A stretch of 35,563 nucleotides of DNA from positions 1 through 35,563 of the forward strand of contig JAGTRX010000012.1 of the NCBI GenBank assembly GCA_018262285.1, in the 5' to 3' direction. The notes below the pieces were generated by a model. That model did no database searches. It was not told where the DNA came from and saw only the letters and a program-made list of their open reading frames with translations. This DNA comes from Pseudomonadota bacterium (lineage in GTDB: Bacteria; Pseudomonadota; Gammaproteobacteria; Burkholderiales; Rhodocyclaceae). Shown piece by piece: positions 7,196 through 17,558 of this stretch (the stretch's first letter is position 1; each line of letters opens with the position of its first letter). A program made the position numbers and the translations under genes.

Positions 7196-8644
7196 CTATC
7201 CTGTCCCACCCACCGTCAATCCATCCATTCTGAGCGTCGGCTGTCCGACGCCAACCGGCACGCTCTGGCCCTCCTTGCCACAGGTGCCAACGCCAGGATC
7301 GAGTTTCATGTCATTACCGATCATCGAAACCCGCGTCATGGCCTCCGGACCGTTGCCAATGAGGGTGGCGCCCTTGATGGGTCGCGTCACTTTGCCATCC
7401 TCGATGAGGTAGGCCTCGCTCATCGAAAAGACAAACTTGCCACTAGTGATATCGACCTGTCCGCCACCAAAATTGGCAGCATAAATGCCGTTTTTCACCG
7501 AACGGATAATTTCTTCCGGAGTTTTGTCACCGGCCAGCATGGTGGTATTGGTCATACGCGGCAGTGGCAGGTGGGCAAAAGATTCGCGCCGACCATTGCC
7601 GGTCGGTGCCACTTTCATCAGGCGGGCGTTGAGATCATCCTGCATGTAGGCTTTCAGGATGCCGTCCTCGATCAGGACGTTACGCTGTGTCGGGTTGCCT
7701 TCGTCGTCGATATTGAGCGATCCCCGTCGCGCCGGAATGGTGCCATCATCCACAACCGTCACCCCGGCAGCAGCAACGCGCTGGCCGACACGGCCGGCAA
7801 AAGTGGAACTGCCCTTGCGGTTGAAGTCGCCTTCCAGGCCGTGCCCGACGGCCTCATGCAGCAATATGCCCGGCCAGCCGGAGGCCAACACCACAGTCAT
7901 TTCGCCCGCCGGTGCCGGCGCCGCCCCCAGATTGATGACGGCCTGATGCACGGCTTCGCGGGCATAGCGTTGCAAAATGTCATCGGCAAAGTAGGCATAA
8001 TCGAAACGGCCACCGCCACCTGAACTGCCCTGCTCACGAGCGCCATTCTCTTCGACGATGACTGAAACCGAAACCCGGACGAGCGGCCTGACATCGGCCG
8101 CCAGCCTGCCGTCGGAACCCGCCACCAGCATGACTTCATATTCGCCGGAAAGCGCCGCCATGACCTGTACAACACGCGAATCGAGATCGCGCGCATAACG
8201 CTCCAGCCGTTCCAGCAGCACCACCTTGGCCTCGGGTGTCAGCGAGAGCAGCGGATCATCGGCAACATAAAGCGCATGCGCCTGAACACTGCCTTTGCGC
8301 ACGGGTAGTCCGCCGCTCTGACCGCTGGCTGCGATGGCGCGCACCGTGGACGCAGCATCGGACAACGCCAGAGGACTGATATCGTCGGAATAAGCGAAAG
8401 CCGTTTTCTCGCCGGCCAGTGCGCGTACACCAACGCCCTGGTCGATACTGAAACTGCCCGACTTGACCATGCCCTCATCCAGACTCCAGGTCTCCGAACG
8501 GCAGTGCTGAAAATAGAGGTCGGCATAGTCCACACCGCGAATCATGATGTCGCCGAAAATGGCATTCAGGTTCTGCCGACCCAGGCCATAGGGTGTCAGC
8601 AAAAGAGATTCGGCTTGCGCCAGAGCGGCCACTTGATTCGTCAC
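7196..8644 (-). CDS. tldD: Metalloprotease TldD
   Basis: A 482-residue TldD, the catalytic partner of PmbA/TldE. The heterodimer degrades unfolded peptides and matures modified peptides such as microcins. The zinc motif [11 protein letters not shown] is at 263-273 (HExxxH), and the downstream GTCGKEGQ supplies the third, cysteine ligand. The C-terminal [18 protein letters not shown] block is characteristic. Length equals E. coli TldD. The start is GTG at 8644, with GGAG 9 bases upstream. It follows the Nit-type amidase after 22 bases in the yhdP-nit-tldD order seen in many proteobacteria. The PmbA partner is not in the window. Confidence 0.95.
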   Translation of the reverse strand: MTNQVAALAQAESLLLTPYGLGRQNLNAIFGDIMIRGVDYADLYFQHCRSETWSLDEGMVKSGSFSIDQGVGVRALAGEKTAFAYSDDISPLALSDAASTVRAIAASGQSGGLPVRKGSVQAHALYVADDPLLSLTPEAKVVLLERLERYARDLDSRVVQVMAALSGEYEVMLVAGSDGRLAADVRPLVRVSVSVIVEENGAREQGSSGGGGRFDYAYFADDILQRYAREAVHQAVINLGAAPAPAGEMTVVLASGWPGILLHEAVGHGLEGDFNRKGSSTFAGRVGQRVAAAGVTVVDDGTIPARRGSLNIDDEGNPTQRNVLIEDGILKAYMQDDLNARLMKVAPTGNGRRESFAHLPLPRMTNTTMLAGDKTPEEIIRSVKNGIYAANFGGGQVDITSGKFVFSMSEAYLIEDGKVTRPIKGATLIGNGPEAMTRVSMIGNDMKLDPGVGTCGKEGQSVPVGVGQPTLRMDGLTVGGTG

Positions 8645-8666
8645 TACGCAATACTCCGTTTGTAAT

Positions 8667-9476
8667 TTATTGAAACCGGCGATTATTCAGCGCCGGCAGG
8701 TTGGCACGAACTTGCCGAATGCGTTCCGGGTCAATTTCGGCCAGAACAATTCCCGACCCTTTGTCCCGCCGATCCAGTACGAGCCCCCAGGGGTCGATCA
8801 CCATGCTGTTTCCATGCGTCTGGCGCCCACCTGGATGTTCGCCTCCCTGTCCGACCGCCAACACATAGCATTGGTTCTCGATCGCCCGCGCCCGCAGCAA
8901 AATTTCCCAGTGATCGCGCCCGGTCGTTTCGGTAAAAGCGGCCGGTACCAGGATCAGTTCAACCGGCGTCATCTGCCGATAGAGTTCCGGAAAGCGTAGG
9001 TCATAGCAAATCGACAGCGCCATACGGCCAAACGGCATCTCCAACGCCACTGGCTGATTGCCGGCCTCGATATACGCCGCCTCGTCGTAATGTTCCGCGC
9101 CATTGTCAAAACTGAACAGGTGAATCTTGTCGTAGCGGCCGACGCAGTTACCGGCAGGATCAAAAACCAGACTGGCATTGCGCACCTTGTCCGCCGCGCT
9201 GGCCGTCAACGGGATGGAGCCCGCCACCAGCCAGAGCCCATGCTGGCGCGCCGTCGCCGCCAGCCAGTCCTGGATGGGGCCACTGCCATAGGGTTCGCGC
9301 ACTGCGAAACGATCGGCATCATTACTGGAAATAATCGGAAAATATTCCGGCAGCAGCGCCAGCTGCGCTCCGGCGGCAGCGGCCTCGGCCACCAACTGCC
9401 CGGCAGCAACGAGATTTTCGGCCGGATGCAAACCGGAAACCATCTGCAGGCCGGCTATTTTGAACTTGTTGCTCAT
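8667..9476 (-). CDS. Nit-type carbon-nitrogen hydrolase (deaminated glutathione amidase-like)
   Basis: A 269-residue nitrilase-superfamily amidase. The Glu-Lys-Cys triad is visible: E44 in LLPEYFP, K117 in YDKIHLF, and C157 in [13 protein letters not shown]. These surrounding sequences match the Nit1/YbeM group, whose established role is metabolite repair, hydrolysing deaminated glutathione made by transaminases. Substrate assignment rests on these motifs and on the yhdP-nit-tldD neighbourhood. The start codon overlaps the yhdP stop as ATGA, implying coupled translation. Confidence 0.88.
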   Translation of the reverse strand: MSNKFKIAGLQMVSGLHPAENLVAAGQLVAEAAAAGAQLALLPEYFPIISSNDADRFAVREPYGSGPIQDWLAATARQHGLWLVAGSIPLTASAADKVRNASLVFDPAGNCVGRYDKIHLFSFDNGAEHYDEAAYIEAGNQPVALEMPFGRMALSICYDLRFPELYRQMTPVELILVPAAFTETTGRDHWEILLRARAIENQCYVLAVGQGGEHPGGRQTHGNSMVIDPWGLVLDRRDKGSGIVLAEIDPERIRQVRANLPALNNRRFQ

Positions 9477-12400
9477 CTATTCTCCACTGCCGGTCTGGCC
9501 GGCATGCCGGTATCCATCAGCTGCAAGGACGGCAAACTCTGCTGGCCGATTTTATCCACCCGGGGTTCACTCCAGCCGCCGGTGACACGATATTGGTAAG
9601 CAAAAATGTGGCTGAGCGGATTCTGCAGGATTTTATTGGCGACCAGCGCCCCGATCCCGACAATGGGATTAAGCATCGCCGCCCCCACACCAACGGCAGC
9701 GATGCCACCAATTTCAGGCTGCACGGTCACGGTCAGATCCTGCGTTTCCGCCTTGATATCGGCCTCGCCCTTGATCAGGATGCGCGCTGCCGGACCGTCG
9801 ATTTTGAGTTCATCGGCTGTTCGCATCACCCCGTTTTTGATCGCAAATTTTCCTTCGATGCTGTCAAAAGCCAAGCCCTCGTTAGTGATGTCACGAAAAT
9901 CAAGCGTAAAACGACGCGACAGGGACTGCAGGGAAAGCAAACCGAGCAATTTGCCAATTCCGGGATCGAGTTTGGAAAACTGGCCTTTTTGCGCCGACAG
10001 CGCCAGATCGCCACTCAGACTTGGATAATGCAGCGTGGTCAGCGGCCCATTCCAGGCCACATTGCCCTTGAGTTTGGCTTTGCCGCGCCGGACAGCCACC
10101 GCAACCTTGATACGCTCCAACAACTTGCCAATGTCGACCGCCTCCAGCTCGAAGTCGAGCCGGGTAAGGTCATTCCCTTTGGTCACCCACTCACCCTTGC
10201 CCTTGAGATTGCCGTCCGGATTGACAATCGACAGGCTGTCGAGATACCAGGAGCCTGCCTGATTGTGCGCCCGGAGCTTCAATTCGCCGAGCTGCTTGTC
10301 AGCAAGGGAAAACTGCCCGACACGCACATCCAGACCCGGCAGGCTCTCGGTCAGATCCCCCGTTTTGTCCATGTTGCCAGCCGGAACGACCAGCCTTTTG
10401 AAGTCAGCCTTGATGAGTCCATTACCGGCAGTCTGCCAGACCAATTCGCCGCTGGCCTGATCGGCGTCAAGAACGACACGCCAACCATCTGCCTGCCTGC
10501 TGGCATCAAGCTCGACCCGGCCAAAATCGCGCCCCAGCAAGCGCAGAGCACTCGTATCGAGCACAACCCGGGTCAGGGTCGAAGGCGTTGGAGAATTCTC
10601 CGTTCCATTGGCAGGCACTAGCAGACGCCGCCAGAAATCGGCATCAAAACGCTGCAAACGCGCCTCCACCATCACGCCGCGCGCCGGCATGGGTGGGATG
10701 AGCTTGCCAATACCAACGGCACCTTTCTCAATAGTCATATCCCGGTCGCGCGGGCGCCGTAAAACGACCGCGTCTACAACGTCACGCAAAACGATTCGCA
10801 ACCGGTCGCCGGCCAGACCATCCGGGCGCACTCCCTTTTCAAGACTGATGGGCCAGGCTGACGAACTGGTTTTGTTGAAAGGTTCGGGCAGGCTTGATGC
10901 CAGTCCGACCAGATTGGAGCTGATCACCAAGGCGGCAGTCTTGCCCTGCATTTTGACCTCGCCTTTCCAGCCCGTCTGTCCTGAAAGATGGTCAAAAACC
11001 GGGTGTTCTATCTGCTTGCGCAATTCGCGCATCACCGCGCCGCCGGTCATGTGAACCGAAACCGTCTCGCCCTGATTCTGAATCGACACACGCAAAGGCG
11101 CCCCCAACGCCTGCCCGGTAATTTCTGGCGCCAGAATGCTTTTCTCGGTAAAGGTCAGCTTGCCCCTGGCTTGACTGATGGGCGGCAATCCCGGCATCAC
11201 CGTCACCTGATTGTCAGCAAAATTGAATTCGCCGCGAACGCGGGTGTCCTCCGCGTGCCGCAAGGGCACTTCCAGCCGCAGCGCCAATTTGCCATCGCCG
11301 CTTGCCCGCATGCCTTCGGTGCGCCGTTCCAGCCACTGCATGACGGGACTTTTCTCGATAAAGCTCAAAAATTCCGTCGTCGGCCCCACCACTTGACCAT
11401 CGACCACCAGCAATTCCTCACTGGCGGAAAAATCGGCGATTTTGGCCGAAACCGGGCCAATGCGCGTACCGAGCACACCGCCTGCACTGGCGTTGATCTG
11501 CATGCCAACGCCGAAACGCAGATCGGCTTCGACGCCCGTCAGCGCCGGCCAGCCGGGCGCGTAGTCCAGCGTCGCGCCCTTGGCCTTGGCGGTAATCAGA
11601 AACTCGCCTTTTTCCTTGTCGCTGAAAGGAAAGTGGCGCAAATCGCCTTTGAGCACGAGCTTGACCTCACTAGCCGTGCCAGCCGTGATGCTGCGTTTCA
11701 ACCAGTCGCGCGCATCGGCATGCACCACGTGCGGCATGTAGCGCCAGACCGAACGACCCTCGCCACGGCTCAGTGCCGCTTTCAAATCGATAACCCCCGG
11801 CCCCTTGCCGTCGTAGCGATAGCTGCCCTGTGCCGACCCTGCCGCATCCGGATTGGCAAAATCGAGTTGTTCCAGACGAATATCAACGACCTGATCGCTC
11901 ACTTGCCAACTGGTTCTGGCGCGCATTTCGGAAATCGGGATAGCCGGCTCGGGAAATACCGAAGGCAAATCGAGGCTGGCCGCCTTGGCCTGCAGTTGGA
12001 GAGTACCGCCTTTTTCCGTGGCCTGCACTTCGCCCGACAAGCCGCTGCCGCCTGGAAATATCCCGGCTGCCTTGATGCCCAGACCTTCAAAGCGCCCCCG
12101 GATTTCGTAGCGCTGCAAATGCTCGTCCGCCGCCTGCCAACTGGCCTGCAGGTCAGTAATACGGCCGCGTGGCTGGTGCGCTTTGAGCAAATCCCGACTG
12201 CGGGCATCAAGCGGCAAATAAGCCGCCAAGGCTTGCAGGGCGGCAAGATCGACAAAGTTGGCTTTGGCCGTGCCGCTGATCTTGCCACGCTCCTTTTCGG
12301 CCGCCGGCTGTGCCCAGGAAAAATCGAAATCGGTGGGGGGAACACGGATACCGGAAAGCGTTGACAGCTCGATACGGCGACCACCAAGCTGCCACTCATC

Positions 12401-13375
12401 GCGGCCATACGTTCCCTGCAAACGACCACGCATCACGGCCAGATCGAGTTGCGGAACGCTGCGACCCAATTGAATGCGGACATCTTCGAGCGCCAGATCG
12501 CCAACCATATGGCCTTCGCCGGACTTCCAGTCGCCCCAGACGCGCAAGGCGCCACGGCCTTGCTGCAAGCGCAATGGATAGTCCACCCAGGCACGCCAGC
12601 CCGCCAGATCGGCGTATTCGAGTTCGGCATAAACCTGGCCAGAAAGCTTTTCCAGACCATCCATCGGGTTGCCACGCACATCGCCACGCACCTGCAAGCG
12701 CGCCGCCAGATGCTTCGGTGGCACAGCCGATAGCCCGAAACGATGGCGGCCGCCATCATTATCAATAACAAACTGCAAATCATCCAGAATCAGTGGCGCG
12801 GCCTGGCGTTTGGCATCGTCCCAGACAATAGTGGCATCGCGAATGCGAATGCGGCGCTGCTCAAAAAACCAGTCACCCGCCCGCTGATCGCCCTCGCCCT
12901 GAGCCGCAATACCGGCAATCGTGATTTTTCCTTCGGTATCACGCCGCATGTGCAACACCGGCCCGTCAATCGCCAGCAAGGCCAGAATGGGTTTGAAACG
13001 CCAGACCGTGCGCCAAGAAAGCACGCTTTCAACCCGATTGAAGGCCAATGCCTGCTGCCCTTTATTATCCAGAAGGCGAACGCCGTCCAGCGTCAGGCGC
13101 GGATTGATACCCTGCCAGTCGGCCTTGATCCGTTCAATCTTGACCGGCATGCCGATCGCTTTTGAAGCCGCCTGCTCGATCTCGGGCAGGCGTCCGGAGA
13201 CGCCCGGCATGATGGAATAGCGCAGAAGAAGAAGAAGGAGGAAAAAGAGACAATAGCAAAAAACTGCCGCGCGCCAGCCCCAGCGCATAACAGGGCGCAG
13301 GTAGGGAATGGTCAGCAGGCGCGACAGCCAGACCGGACGATAGGCCAGCACCCCAAGCCAGGCTGCCCTAGACAT
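9473..13375 (-). CDS. yhdP: YhdP, AsmA-like envelope lipid-transport protein
   Basis: A 1300-residue member of the YhdP/TIGR02099 family, large AsmA-like proteins anchored in the inner membrane and spanning the periplasm. In E. coli YhdP works with TamB and YdbH in phospholipid transport to the outer membrane. A single N-terminal membrane segment (about 37-53, a Leu/Phe-rich run) follows a basic cytoplasmic tail. The rest is a long series of repetitive beta-rich segments, ending in the AsmA-like region with LTVTVQPEIGG and a hydrophobic Gly/Ala-rich stretch (GGIAAVGVGAAMLNPIVGIG). It is divergent from glnE across 153 bases and leads the nit-tldD operon. Confidence 0.92.
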   Translation of the reverse strand: MSRAAWLGVLAYRPVWLSRLLTIPYLRPVMRWGWRAAVFCYCLFFLLLLLLRYSIMPGVSGRLPEIEQAASKAIGMPVKIERIKADWQGINPRLTLDGVRLLDNKGQQALAFNRVESVLSWRTVWRFKPILALLAIDGPVLHMRRDTEGKITIAGIAAQGEGDQRAGDWFFEQRRIRIRDATIVWDDAKRQAAPLILDDLQFVIDNDGGRHRFGLSAVPPKHLAARLQVRGDVRGNPMDGLEKLSGQVYAELEYADLAGWRAWVDYPLRLQQGRGALRVWGDWKSGEGHMVGDLALEDVRIQLGRSVPQLDLAVMRGRLQGTYGRDEWQLGGRRIELSTLSGIRVPPTDFDFSWAQPAAEKERGKISGTAKANFVDLAALQALAAYLPLDARSRDLLKAHQPRGRITDLQASWQAADEHLQRYEIRGRFEGLGIKAAGIFPGGSGLSGEVQATEKGGTLQLQAKAASLDLPSVFPEPAIPISEMRARTSWQVSDQVVDIRLEQLDFANPDAAGSAQGSYRYDGKGPGVIDLKAALSRGEGRSVWRYMPHVVHADARDWLKRSITAGTASEVKLVLKGDLRHFPFSDKEKGEFLITAKAKGATLDYAPGWPALTGVEADLRFGVGMQINASAGGVLGTRIGPVSAKIADFSASEELLVVDGQVVGPTTEFLSFIEKSPVMQWLERRTEGMRASGDGKLALRLEVPLRHAEDTRVRGEFNFADNQVTVMPGLPPISQARGKLTFTEKSILAPEITGQALGAPLRVSIQNQGETVSVHMTGGAVMRELRKQIEHPVFDHLSGQTGWKGEVKMQGKTAALVISSNLVGLASSLPEPFNKTSSSAWPISLEKGVRPDGLAGDRLRIVLRDVVDAVVLRRPRDRDMTIEKGAVGIGKLIPPMPARGVMVEARLQRFDADFWRRLLVPANGTENSPTPSTLTRVVLDTSALRLLGRDFGRVELDASRQADGWRVVLDADQASGELVWQTAGNGLIKADFKRLVVPAGNMDKTGDLTESLPGLDVRVGQFSLADKQLGELKLRAHNQAGSWYLDSLSIVNPDGNLKGKGEWVTKGNDLTRLDFELEAVDIGKLLERIKVAVAVRRGKAKLKGNVAWNGPLTTLHYPSLSGDLALSAQKGQFSKLDPGIGKLLGLLSLQSLSRRFTLDFRDITNEGLAFDSIEGKFAIKNGVMRTADELKIDGPAARILIKGEADIKAETQDLTVTVQPEIGGIAAVGVGAAMLNPIVGIGALVANKILQNPLSHIFAYQYRVTGGWSEPRVDKIGQQSLPSLQLMDTGMPARPAVENR

Positions 13376-13528
13376 ATCTTTGCCTTTTTTGCCAGAAAGC
13401 GCAGAAGCTCACTACAATCCTCATCATCGTCAACGTCCGGATTTTACCGAACAAGCACCCGACTCAGGGCGCTGAATTCGTTAGCAAATATTTCACACTA
13501 CGAACGTCCATTTTTTCAGGCTCACATC
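13376..13528. promoter_or_regulatory. Divergent promoter region of yhdP and glnE
   Basis: These 153 bases separate two divergent start codons and must hold promoters for both genes. I see no convincing sigma70 pair or operator. The stretch includes T-rich runs near 13384 and 13513. No strong ribosome site precedes glnE; the best is AGG about 9 bases upstream. Confidence 0.4.
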
Positions 13529-16228
13529 ATGCTGCTTCCCGCCTGTTGGCAAACCGCCCTCGATCATAGCCATTATCTTCGCCAGCTCTTTGCTGCCCGG
13601 CCTGCCCTGGCAGACAAATTGGCCTCTACCTGGCAAATTCCACTGACCGAGGACAGCCTGCTCGCCAGCCTGAAACCCGAACCGACCGATGAGCACGAAC
13701 TCAAAGCCATGTTACGCCGCCTGCGCCAGCGCAGCATGGCGCACCTTACCTTGCGCGACCTGTGCGGACAAGCGCCGCTTGCCGAGATCGTCGAAAGCAT
13801 GACTTTGCTGGCCGATGTCACCACCAATTTCGCTCTCGACTGGCTGCATCGCAGCCTGGCTGTGCAATTCGGCGAACCGCAGGACAGCCAGTCGCAGCCG
13901 CAGCGCCTGATGGTGATTGGCATGGGCAAACTCGGTGGCCGGGAATTGAATGTCTCTTCCGACGTCGATTACATCTTTGTTTATCCGGAAGAGGGCGAAA
14001 CCGCCGGCCCCCGCCATCTCGAAAACCACGAATTTTTCACCCGTCTGGGGAAACGCCTGATTGCGGCGCTGGACGACATCACCGCCGACGGCCAGGTATT
14101 TCGCGTCGACATGCGGTTACGACCTTACGGCGATTCCGGCCCGCTCGTCTGTTCGCTCACCAGCCTGGAAAACTATTTCATGGCGCAAGGCCGCGAATGG
14201 GAACGTTACGCCTGGATCAAGGCACGCCTGATGAATAGCGGCAACAATCTTCAGGAAGAATGGCTCACCGCACTGCGCAAGGTTGCCCGCCCTTTCGTTT
14301 TCCGCAAGTACCTTGACTTCGGCGCCATCAACGCCATGCGTGACTTGCACGCCCAGATCCGGCGCGAGGTGGCCAAAAAGGGCATGCAGGATCACATCAA
14401 GCTGGGGCCGGGCGGCATTCGCGAAATCGAATTCATTGCCCAGGTCTATCAACTGATCCGGGGTGGCCACCACCCATCACTGCAAATCCGGCCAACACTT
14501 TCGGTTCTGCAGGCACTCGTCGAATATCAATTGATCGAGCCGCAAACCGAGGTCGAATTGCGCGAAGCCTATACTTTTCTGCGTCGCCTCGAACACCGCC
14601 TGCAATACATCGACGACCAGCAAACACACACGCTGCCCAGCGACGAAAACGAGCGAAACCTGATTGCCAAAGCAATGGACTTTGCCACCTGGACAGAAAT
14701 GCTGGCCATTCTCGACGCCCACCGTGACCGCGTCAGCCGGCATTTCGGCGCGGTATTCTCAGACCCCGGCGAAGGTGAGCACACACTTACGGGACTGTGG
14801 CTCGGCCAGCTTGACGGCGAAGACGAGATTGACGAACTCCGACAATGTGGCCTGCACCAGCCGGAAGAAGCCGCCGCCCGTCTTGCTGCCTTGCGCAATT
14901 CAAGCCGCTACCAGCAGCTACCCGCCGCCAACCGCGAACGCCTGGACGCCGTCGGCCCGCGCCTGATCGAAGCCTGTGCCGCCACGCCCGACCCGGACGC
15001 CACCCTGGCGCGCGGCCTGCAATTTCTCGAAAGCATCAGCCGACGCGGCGCCTACCTTGCCTTGTTGCAGCAGTATCCGCTCGCCTTGAAGCGTGTTGCC
15101 GACCTGATGGGGGCCTCCTCCTGGGCAGCAGATTACCTGACCCGCCATCCGCTCCTGCTCGACGAACTGCTCGACGCCAGCCTGCTCGAGACCGCCACCG
15201 ACTGGCCGGGATTCCGCGCCGACCTGCGCCAGCATCTTGCCCATCACGCCGACGATATCGAGCGCGAAATGGACATCCTGCGCGAAATGCACCACGCCCA
15301 GGTCTTCCGCCTGCTGGTGCAGGATCTGGCCGGACTGCACAGTATCGAACGCATCTCCGACCACCTGACCGAACTGGCCGACATCATCGTGCAGGAGACC
15401 CTGCCGCTGATCTGGAACAGCCTGAAAACCCGCCATCGCGACCAACCGCGCTTTGCCGTCATCGGCTATGGCAAGCTGGGCGGCAAGGAACTCGGCTACG
15501 TCGCCGACCTCGATCTGGTCTTCCTGTACGACGACGACCACCCCGACGCACCGGAAAACTACGCGAAACTGGGGCGCCGCCTTGCCACCTGGCTATCGAC
15601 TCAAACTGCCGCCGGCATGCTGTTCGAAACCGATTTCCGGCTGCGCCCGAATGGCGAATCCGGTCTGCTCGCCGTTTCCGTTGATGCTTTCCGCCAATAT
15701 CAGCTGCAAAAAGCCTGGGTGTGGGAGCATCAGGCGCTGACCCGCGCCCGCTTCTGCGCCGGCGATGGCGAAATCGGCCAGCGCTTCGAGGCCATACGTT
15801 GCGAGGTGCTTTGCCGCCAGCGCGATATTGAACCGTTAAAACAGGAAGTGCTGGACATGCGCCAGAAAATGCTGGATGCCCATGCCTCGCACAGCGCCAC
15901 CCACTTCAATCTTAAACAGGATCGCGGCGGCCTCATCGATGTCGAGTTCATCGTGCAGGCTCTGGTACTGGGACATGCGCACCAATACCCACAACTGACC
16001 GGCAACCTCGGAAACATTGCCCTACTCAGAATAGCTGCCGAAATCGGCCTCATCCCGGCCGACGAAGCCGAAGGCGCCCGTACTGCCTACCGCGAATACC
16101 GCCGTCTGCAACACGCCAACCGCCTGAACGGCCATCCCGACGCCCTCATCGAGAAGATGACCGTGCAAGGCCACATTGATGCCGTCAAACGGTTATGGAA
16201 AACAGTCTTCGAGCAAGCCGGGGCCTGA
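13529..16228 (+). CDS. glnE: Glutamine synthetase adenylyltransferase/deadenylase
   Basis: An 899-residue bifunctional enzyme that switches glutamine synthetase off by adenylylation and on by deadenylylation, in response to PII and glutamine. Two nucleotidyltransferase domains are visible. The N-terminal deadenylase has GMGKLGGRELNVSSDVDYIF at 131-150, with the Asp-x-Asp pair at 145/147. The C-terminal adenylylase has GYGKLGGKELGYVADLDLVF at about 646-665. Each is followed by its helical domain (RLRPYG and RLRPNGESG motifs). It is about 50 residues shorter than the E. coli enzyme, mainly at the N-terminus, but both active sites are intact. Its stop is 3 bases from the convergent mscL stop. 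Confidence 0.96.
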   Translation: MLLPACWQTALDHSHYLRQLFAARPALADKLASTWQIPLTEDSLLASLKPEPTDEHELKAMLRRLRQRSMAHLTLRDLCGQAPLAEIVESMTLLADVTTNFALDWLHRSLAVQFGEPQDSQSQPQRLMVIGMGKLGGRELNVSSDVDYIFVYPEEGETAGPRHLENHEFFTRLGKRLIAALDDITADGQVFRVDMRLRPYGDSGPLVCSLTSLENYFMAQGREWERYAWIKARLMNSGNNLQEEWLTALRKVARPFVFRKYLDFGAINAMRDLHAQIRREVAKKGMQDHIKLGPGGIREIEFIAQVYQLIRGGHHPSLQIRPTLSVLQALVEYQLIEPQTEVELREAYTFLRRLEHRLQYIDDQQTHTLPSDENERNLIAKAMDFATWTEMLAILDAHRDRVSRHFGAVFSDPGEGEHTLTGLWLGQLDGEDEIDELRQCGLHQPEEAAARLAALRNSSRYQQLPAANRERLDAVGPRLIEACAATPDPDATLARGLQFLESISRRGAYLALLQQYPLALKRVADLMGASSWAADYLTRHPLLLDELLDASLLETATDWPGFRADLRQHLAHHADDIEREMDILREMHHAQVFRLLVQDLAGLHSIERISDHLTELADIIVQETLPLIWNSLKTRHRDQPRFAVIGYGKLGGKELGYVADLDLVFLYDDDHPDAPENYAKLGRRLATWLSTQTAAGMLFETDFRLRPNGESGLLAVSVDAFRQYQLQKAWVWEHQALTRARFCAGDGEIGQRFEAIRCEVLCRQRDIEPLKQEVLDMRQKMLDAHASHSATHFNLKQDRGGLIDVEFIVQALVLGHAHQYPQLTGNLGNIALLRIAAEIGLIPADEAEGARTAYREYRRLQHANRLNGHPDALIEKMTVQGHIDAVKRLWKTVFEQAGA

Positions 16229-16231
16229 TCG

Positions 16232-16651
16232 CTACTTCTTGAGACTATCGCGAATCTCACGCAACAACACGACATCTTCAGGCGTTTCTGGCGCGGCCGG
16301 GGCTGGTGCCGGTTCCTGGCGCTTGAGGCGATTGATGACCTTGACCGCGACAAAGATGGATAAGGCGATCAGGGTAAAATCAATAATCGAGTTAATGAAG
16401 GCGCCATACTTGATAATCGGTGCGCCGGCCTTTTCCGCCAGGGCCATCGTCTCGAAAGACTGGTCACCCAAATTGAGATAAAGCTGCTTGAAATCAACGC
16501 CACCAACGATGCGGCCAATAATTGGCATGACCACATCCTTGACCAGCGAATCGATAATTTTCTGGAAAGCACCGCCAACGATGACGCCAACCGCCAGATC
16601 GATGACATTGCCGCGCATGGCAAATTCCTTGAATTCCTTGATAAAACTCAT
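16232..16651 (-). CDS. mscL: Large-conductance mechanosensitive channel
   Basis: A 139-residue inner-membrane channel that opens under membrane tension to relieve osmotic downshock. The N-terminal helix [20 protein letters not shown] leads directly into the pore helix [21 protein letters not shown] periplasmic loop (about 45-72) is followed by the second membrane segment ([20 protein letters not shown]) and a cytoplasmic helix rich in Pro/Ala and then charged residues. Length and all segments are typical. GGAG lies 6-7 bases before the ATG. Confidence 0.97.
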   Translation of the reverse strand: MSFIKEFKEFAMRGNVIDLAVGVIVGGAFQKIIDSLVKDVVMPIIGRIVGGVDFKQLYLNLGDQSFETMALAEKAGAPIIKYGAFINSIIDFTLIALSIFVAVKVINRLKRQEPAPAPAAPETPEDVVLLREIRDSLKK

Positions 16652-16730
16652 TGATTTCTCCTTGGTCAGAAAGGCTGCATTTCAAGATCATCGCAAATCA
16701 CCCGCCACCGACAAAAACCACACACTTCGT

Positions 16731-16758
16731 TTGACGCAAGTAAAATGCCGCTTAATAT
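16731..16758 (+). promoter_or_regulatory. Candidate sigma70 promoter for the response regulator gene
   Basis: TTGACG (16731-16736) and TAATAT (16753-16758) are separated by 16 bases, close to the sigma70 consensus. They lie 29 bases before the ATG of the downstream response regulator, which has no clear Shine-Dalgarno sequence. Predicted from sequence only. Confidence 0.5.
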
Positions 16759-16787
16759 CCTCCTAAATCCCCTCTGGCTTCCCTGTC

Positions 16788-17549
16788 ATGACCCAGCAAA
16801 CCGTCTATTCAAAAACGCCCAAAGGGCTGACAGAACTCACCCGAAAGAAGTCAGTCCTGCCAGAAATTGTACATCGCCTGCTCGGCCTGATTGACGGCCA
16901 ATCGGACATTGGGGCGATTTTCGCCAGACTTGCTGATGATCCAGCGCAAGACTTGCAGCAATCGCTCGAATATCTCCAGACGGAAGGGCTTATCAAACAG
17001 CTGGCCGAGAGCAAGCACACTGATTCTGATTTCCCGGCGGACGGAACGCACATTTCGGTGACTGAATTTGATGCCGAGGAAGGCGTCGCCGCCTGGGCCG
17101 AGGCACGCCGTTGCGCCAAGGCACTTGACGAGAACGGCTTTTACGCCATTCGCAAGCATCCGCACATTCAAGGCGAGCCTGCACTCGCCCTGGTGATCGA
17201 GGATACCGAATCAACCGCCTTTCTTGAAATGACTCTGCTCAAAAACGCGGGATTTACCCCAAGGCACGCCGCCAACGGCAAGCAGGCCTGGGAAATTTTT
17301 GAGACCATGATTCCCGACCTTGTCATTCTTGACGTCAACCTGCCGGACACCAACGGACTCATAATTCTCGAAACGCTGCGCCGCCATCCGCGCCTGAAAG
17401 ACATTCCCGTCATTCTCGTCACCGCCCAATTTGGCGAGGAGGATGTCATGGCTGGCATCCGGGCAGGCGCCGATGGCTATATTTTCAAGCCCTTCCAGCA
17501 AAATGCGCTGGTCGATTGCGTGCGCCGGGTGCTCAAAATCCAGGCTTAG
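16788..17549 (+). CDS. Response regulator with C-terminal REC domain
   Basis: A 253-residue protein with an unusual order. Residues about 1-75 form a small helical domain (LPEIVHRLLGLIDGQSDIGA and later LQQSLEYLQTEGLIKQL) that resembles a winged-helix-like module. A 50-residue linker follows. A canonical receiver domain occupies about 133-253, with acidic pair E138/D139, phospho-acceptor D182 in LVILDVNLPDTNG, a Thr in ILVTAQ and the Lys in FKPFQ. There is no DNA-binding or enzymatic output domain behind the receiver, so output probably goes through the N-terminal domain or by protein contact. It converges on the REC-GGDEF gene with only 9 bases between stops. No partner kinase is identified, though the hybrid kinase at 18482-22324 is the nearest. 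Confidence 0.8.
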   Translation: MTQQTVYSKTPKGLTELTRKKSVLPEIVHRLLGLIDGQSDIGAIFARLADDPAQDLQQSLEYLQTEGLIKQLAESKHTDSDFPADGTHISVTEFDAEEGVAAWAEARRCAKALDENGFYAIRKHPHIQGEPALALVIEDTESTAFLEMTLLKNAGFTPRHAANGKQAWEIFETMIPDLVILDVNLPDTNGLIILETLRRHPRLKDIPVILVTAQFGEEDVMAGIRAGADGYIFKPFQQNALVDCVRRVLKIQA

Positions 17550-17558
17550 CGTTTCCTG

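Noticed and set aside
9593-10621. 342-codon plus-strand open frame opposite yhdP
   Set aside because: Same reason as above; composition typical of the antisense of a GC-rich coding region.
10988-12364. 458-codon plus-strand open frame opposite yhdP
   Set aside because: It is a shadow of the yhdP gene: low-complexity His/Arg/Gln-rich translation, no domain, no ribosome site. The minus-strand yhdP frame is continuous and homologous.
14845-15684. 279-codon frame inside glnE in another frame
   Set aside because: Arg/Pro-rich translation characteristic of an off-frame reading; glnE is intact and fully explains the region.
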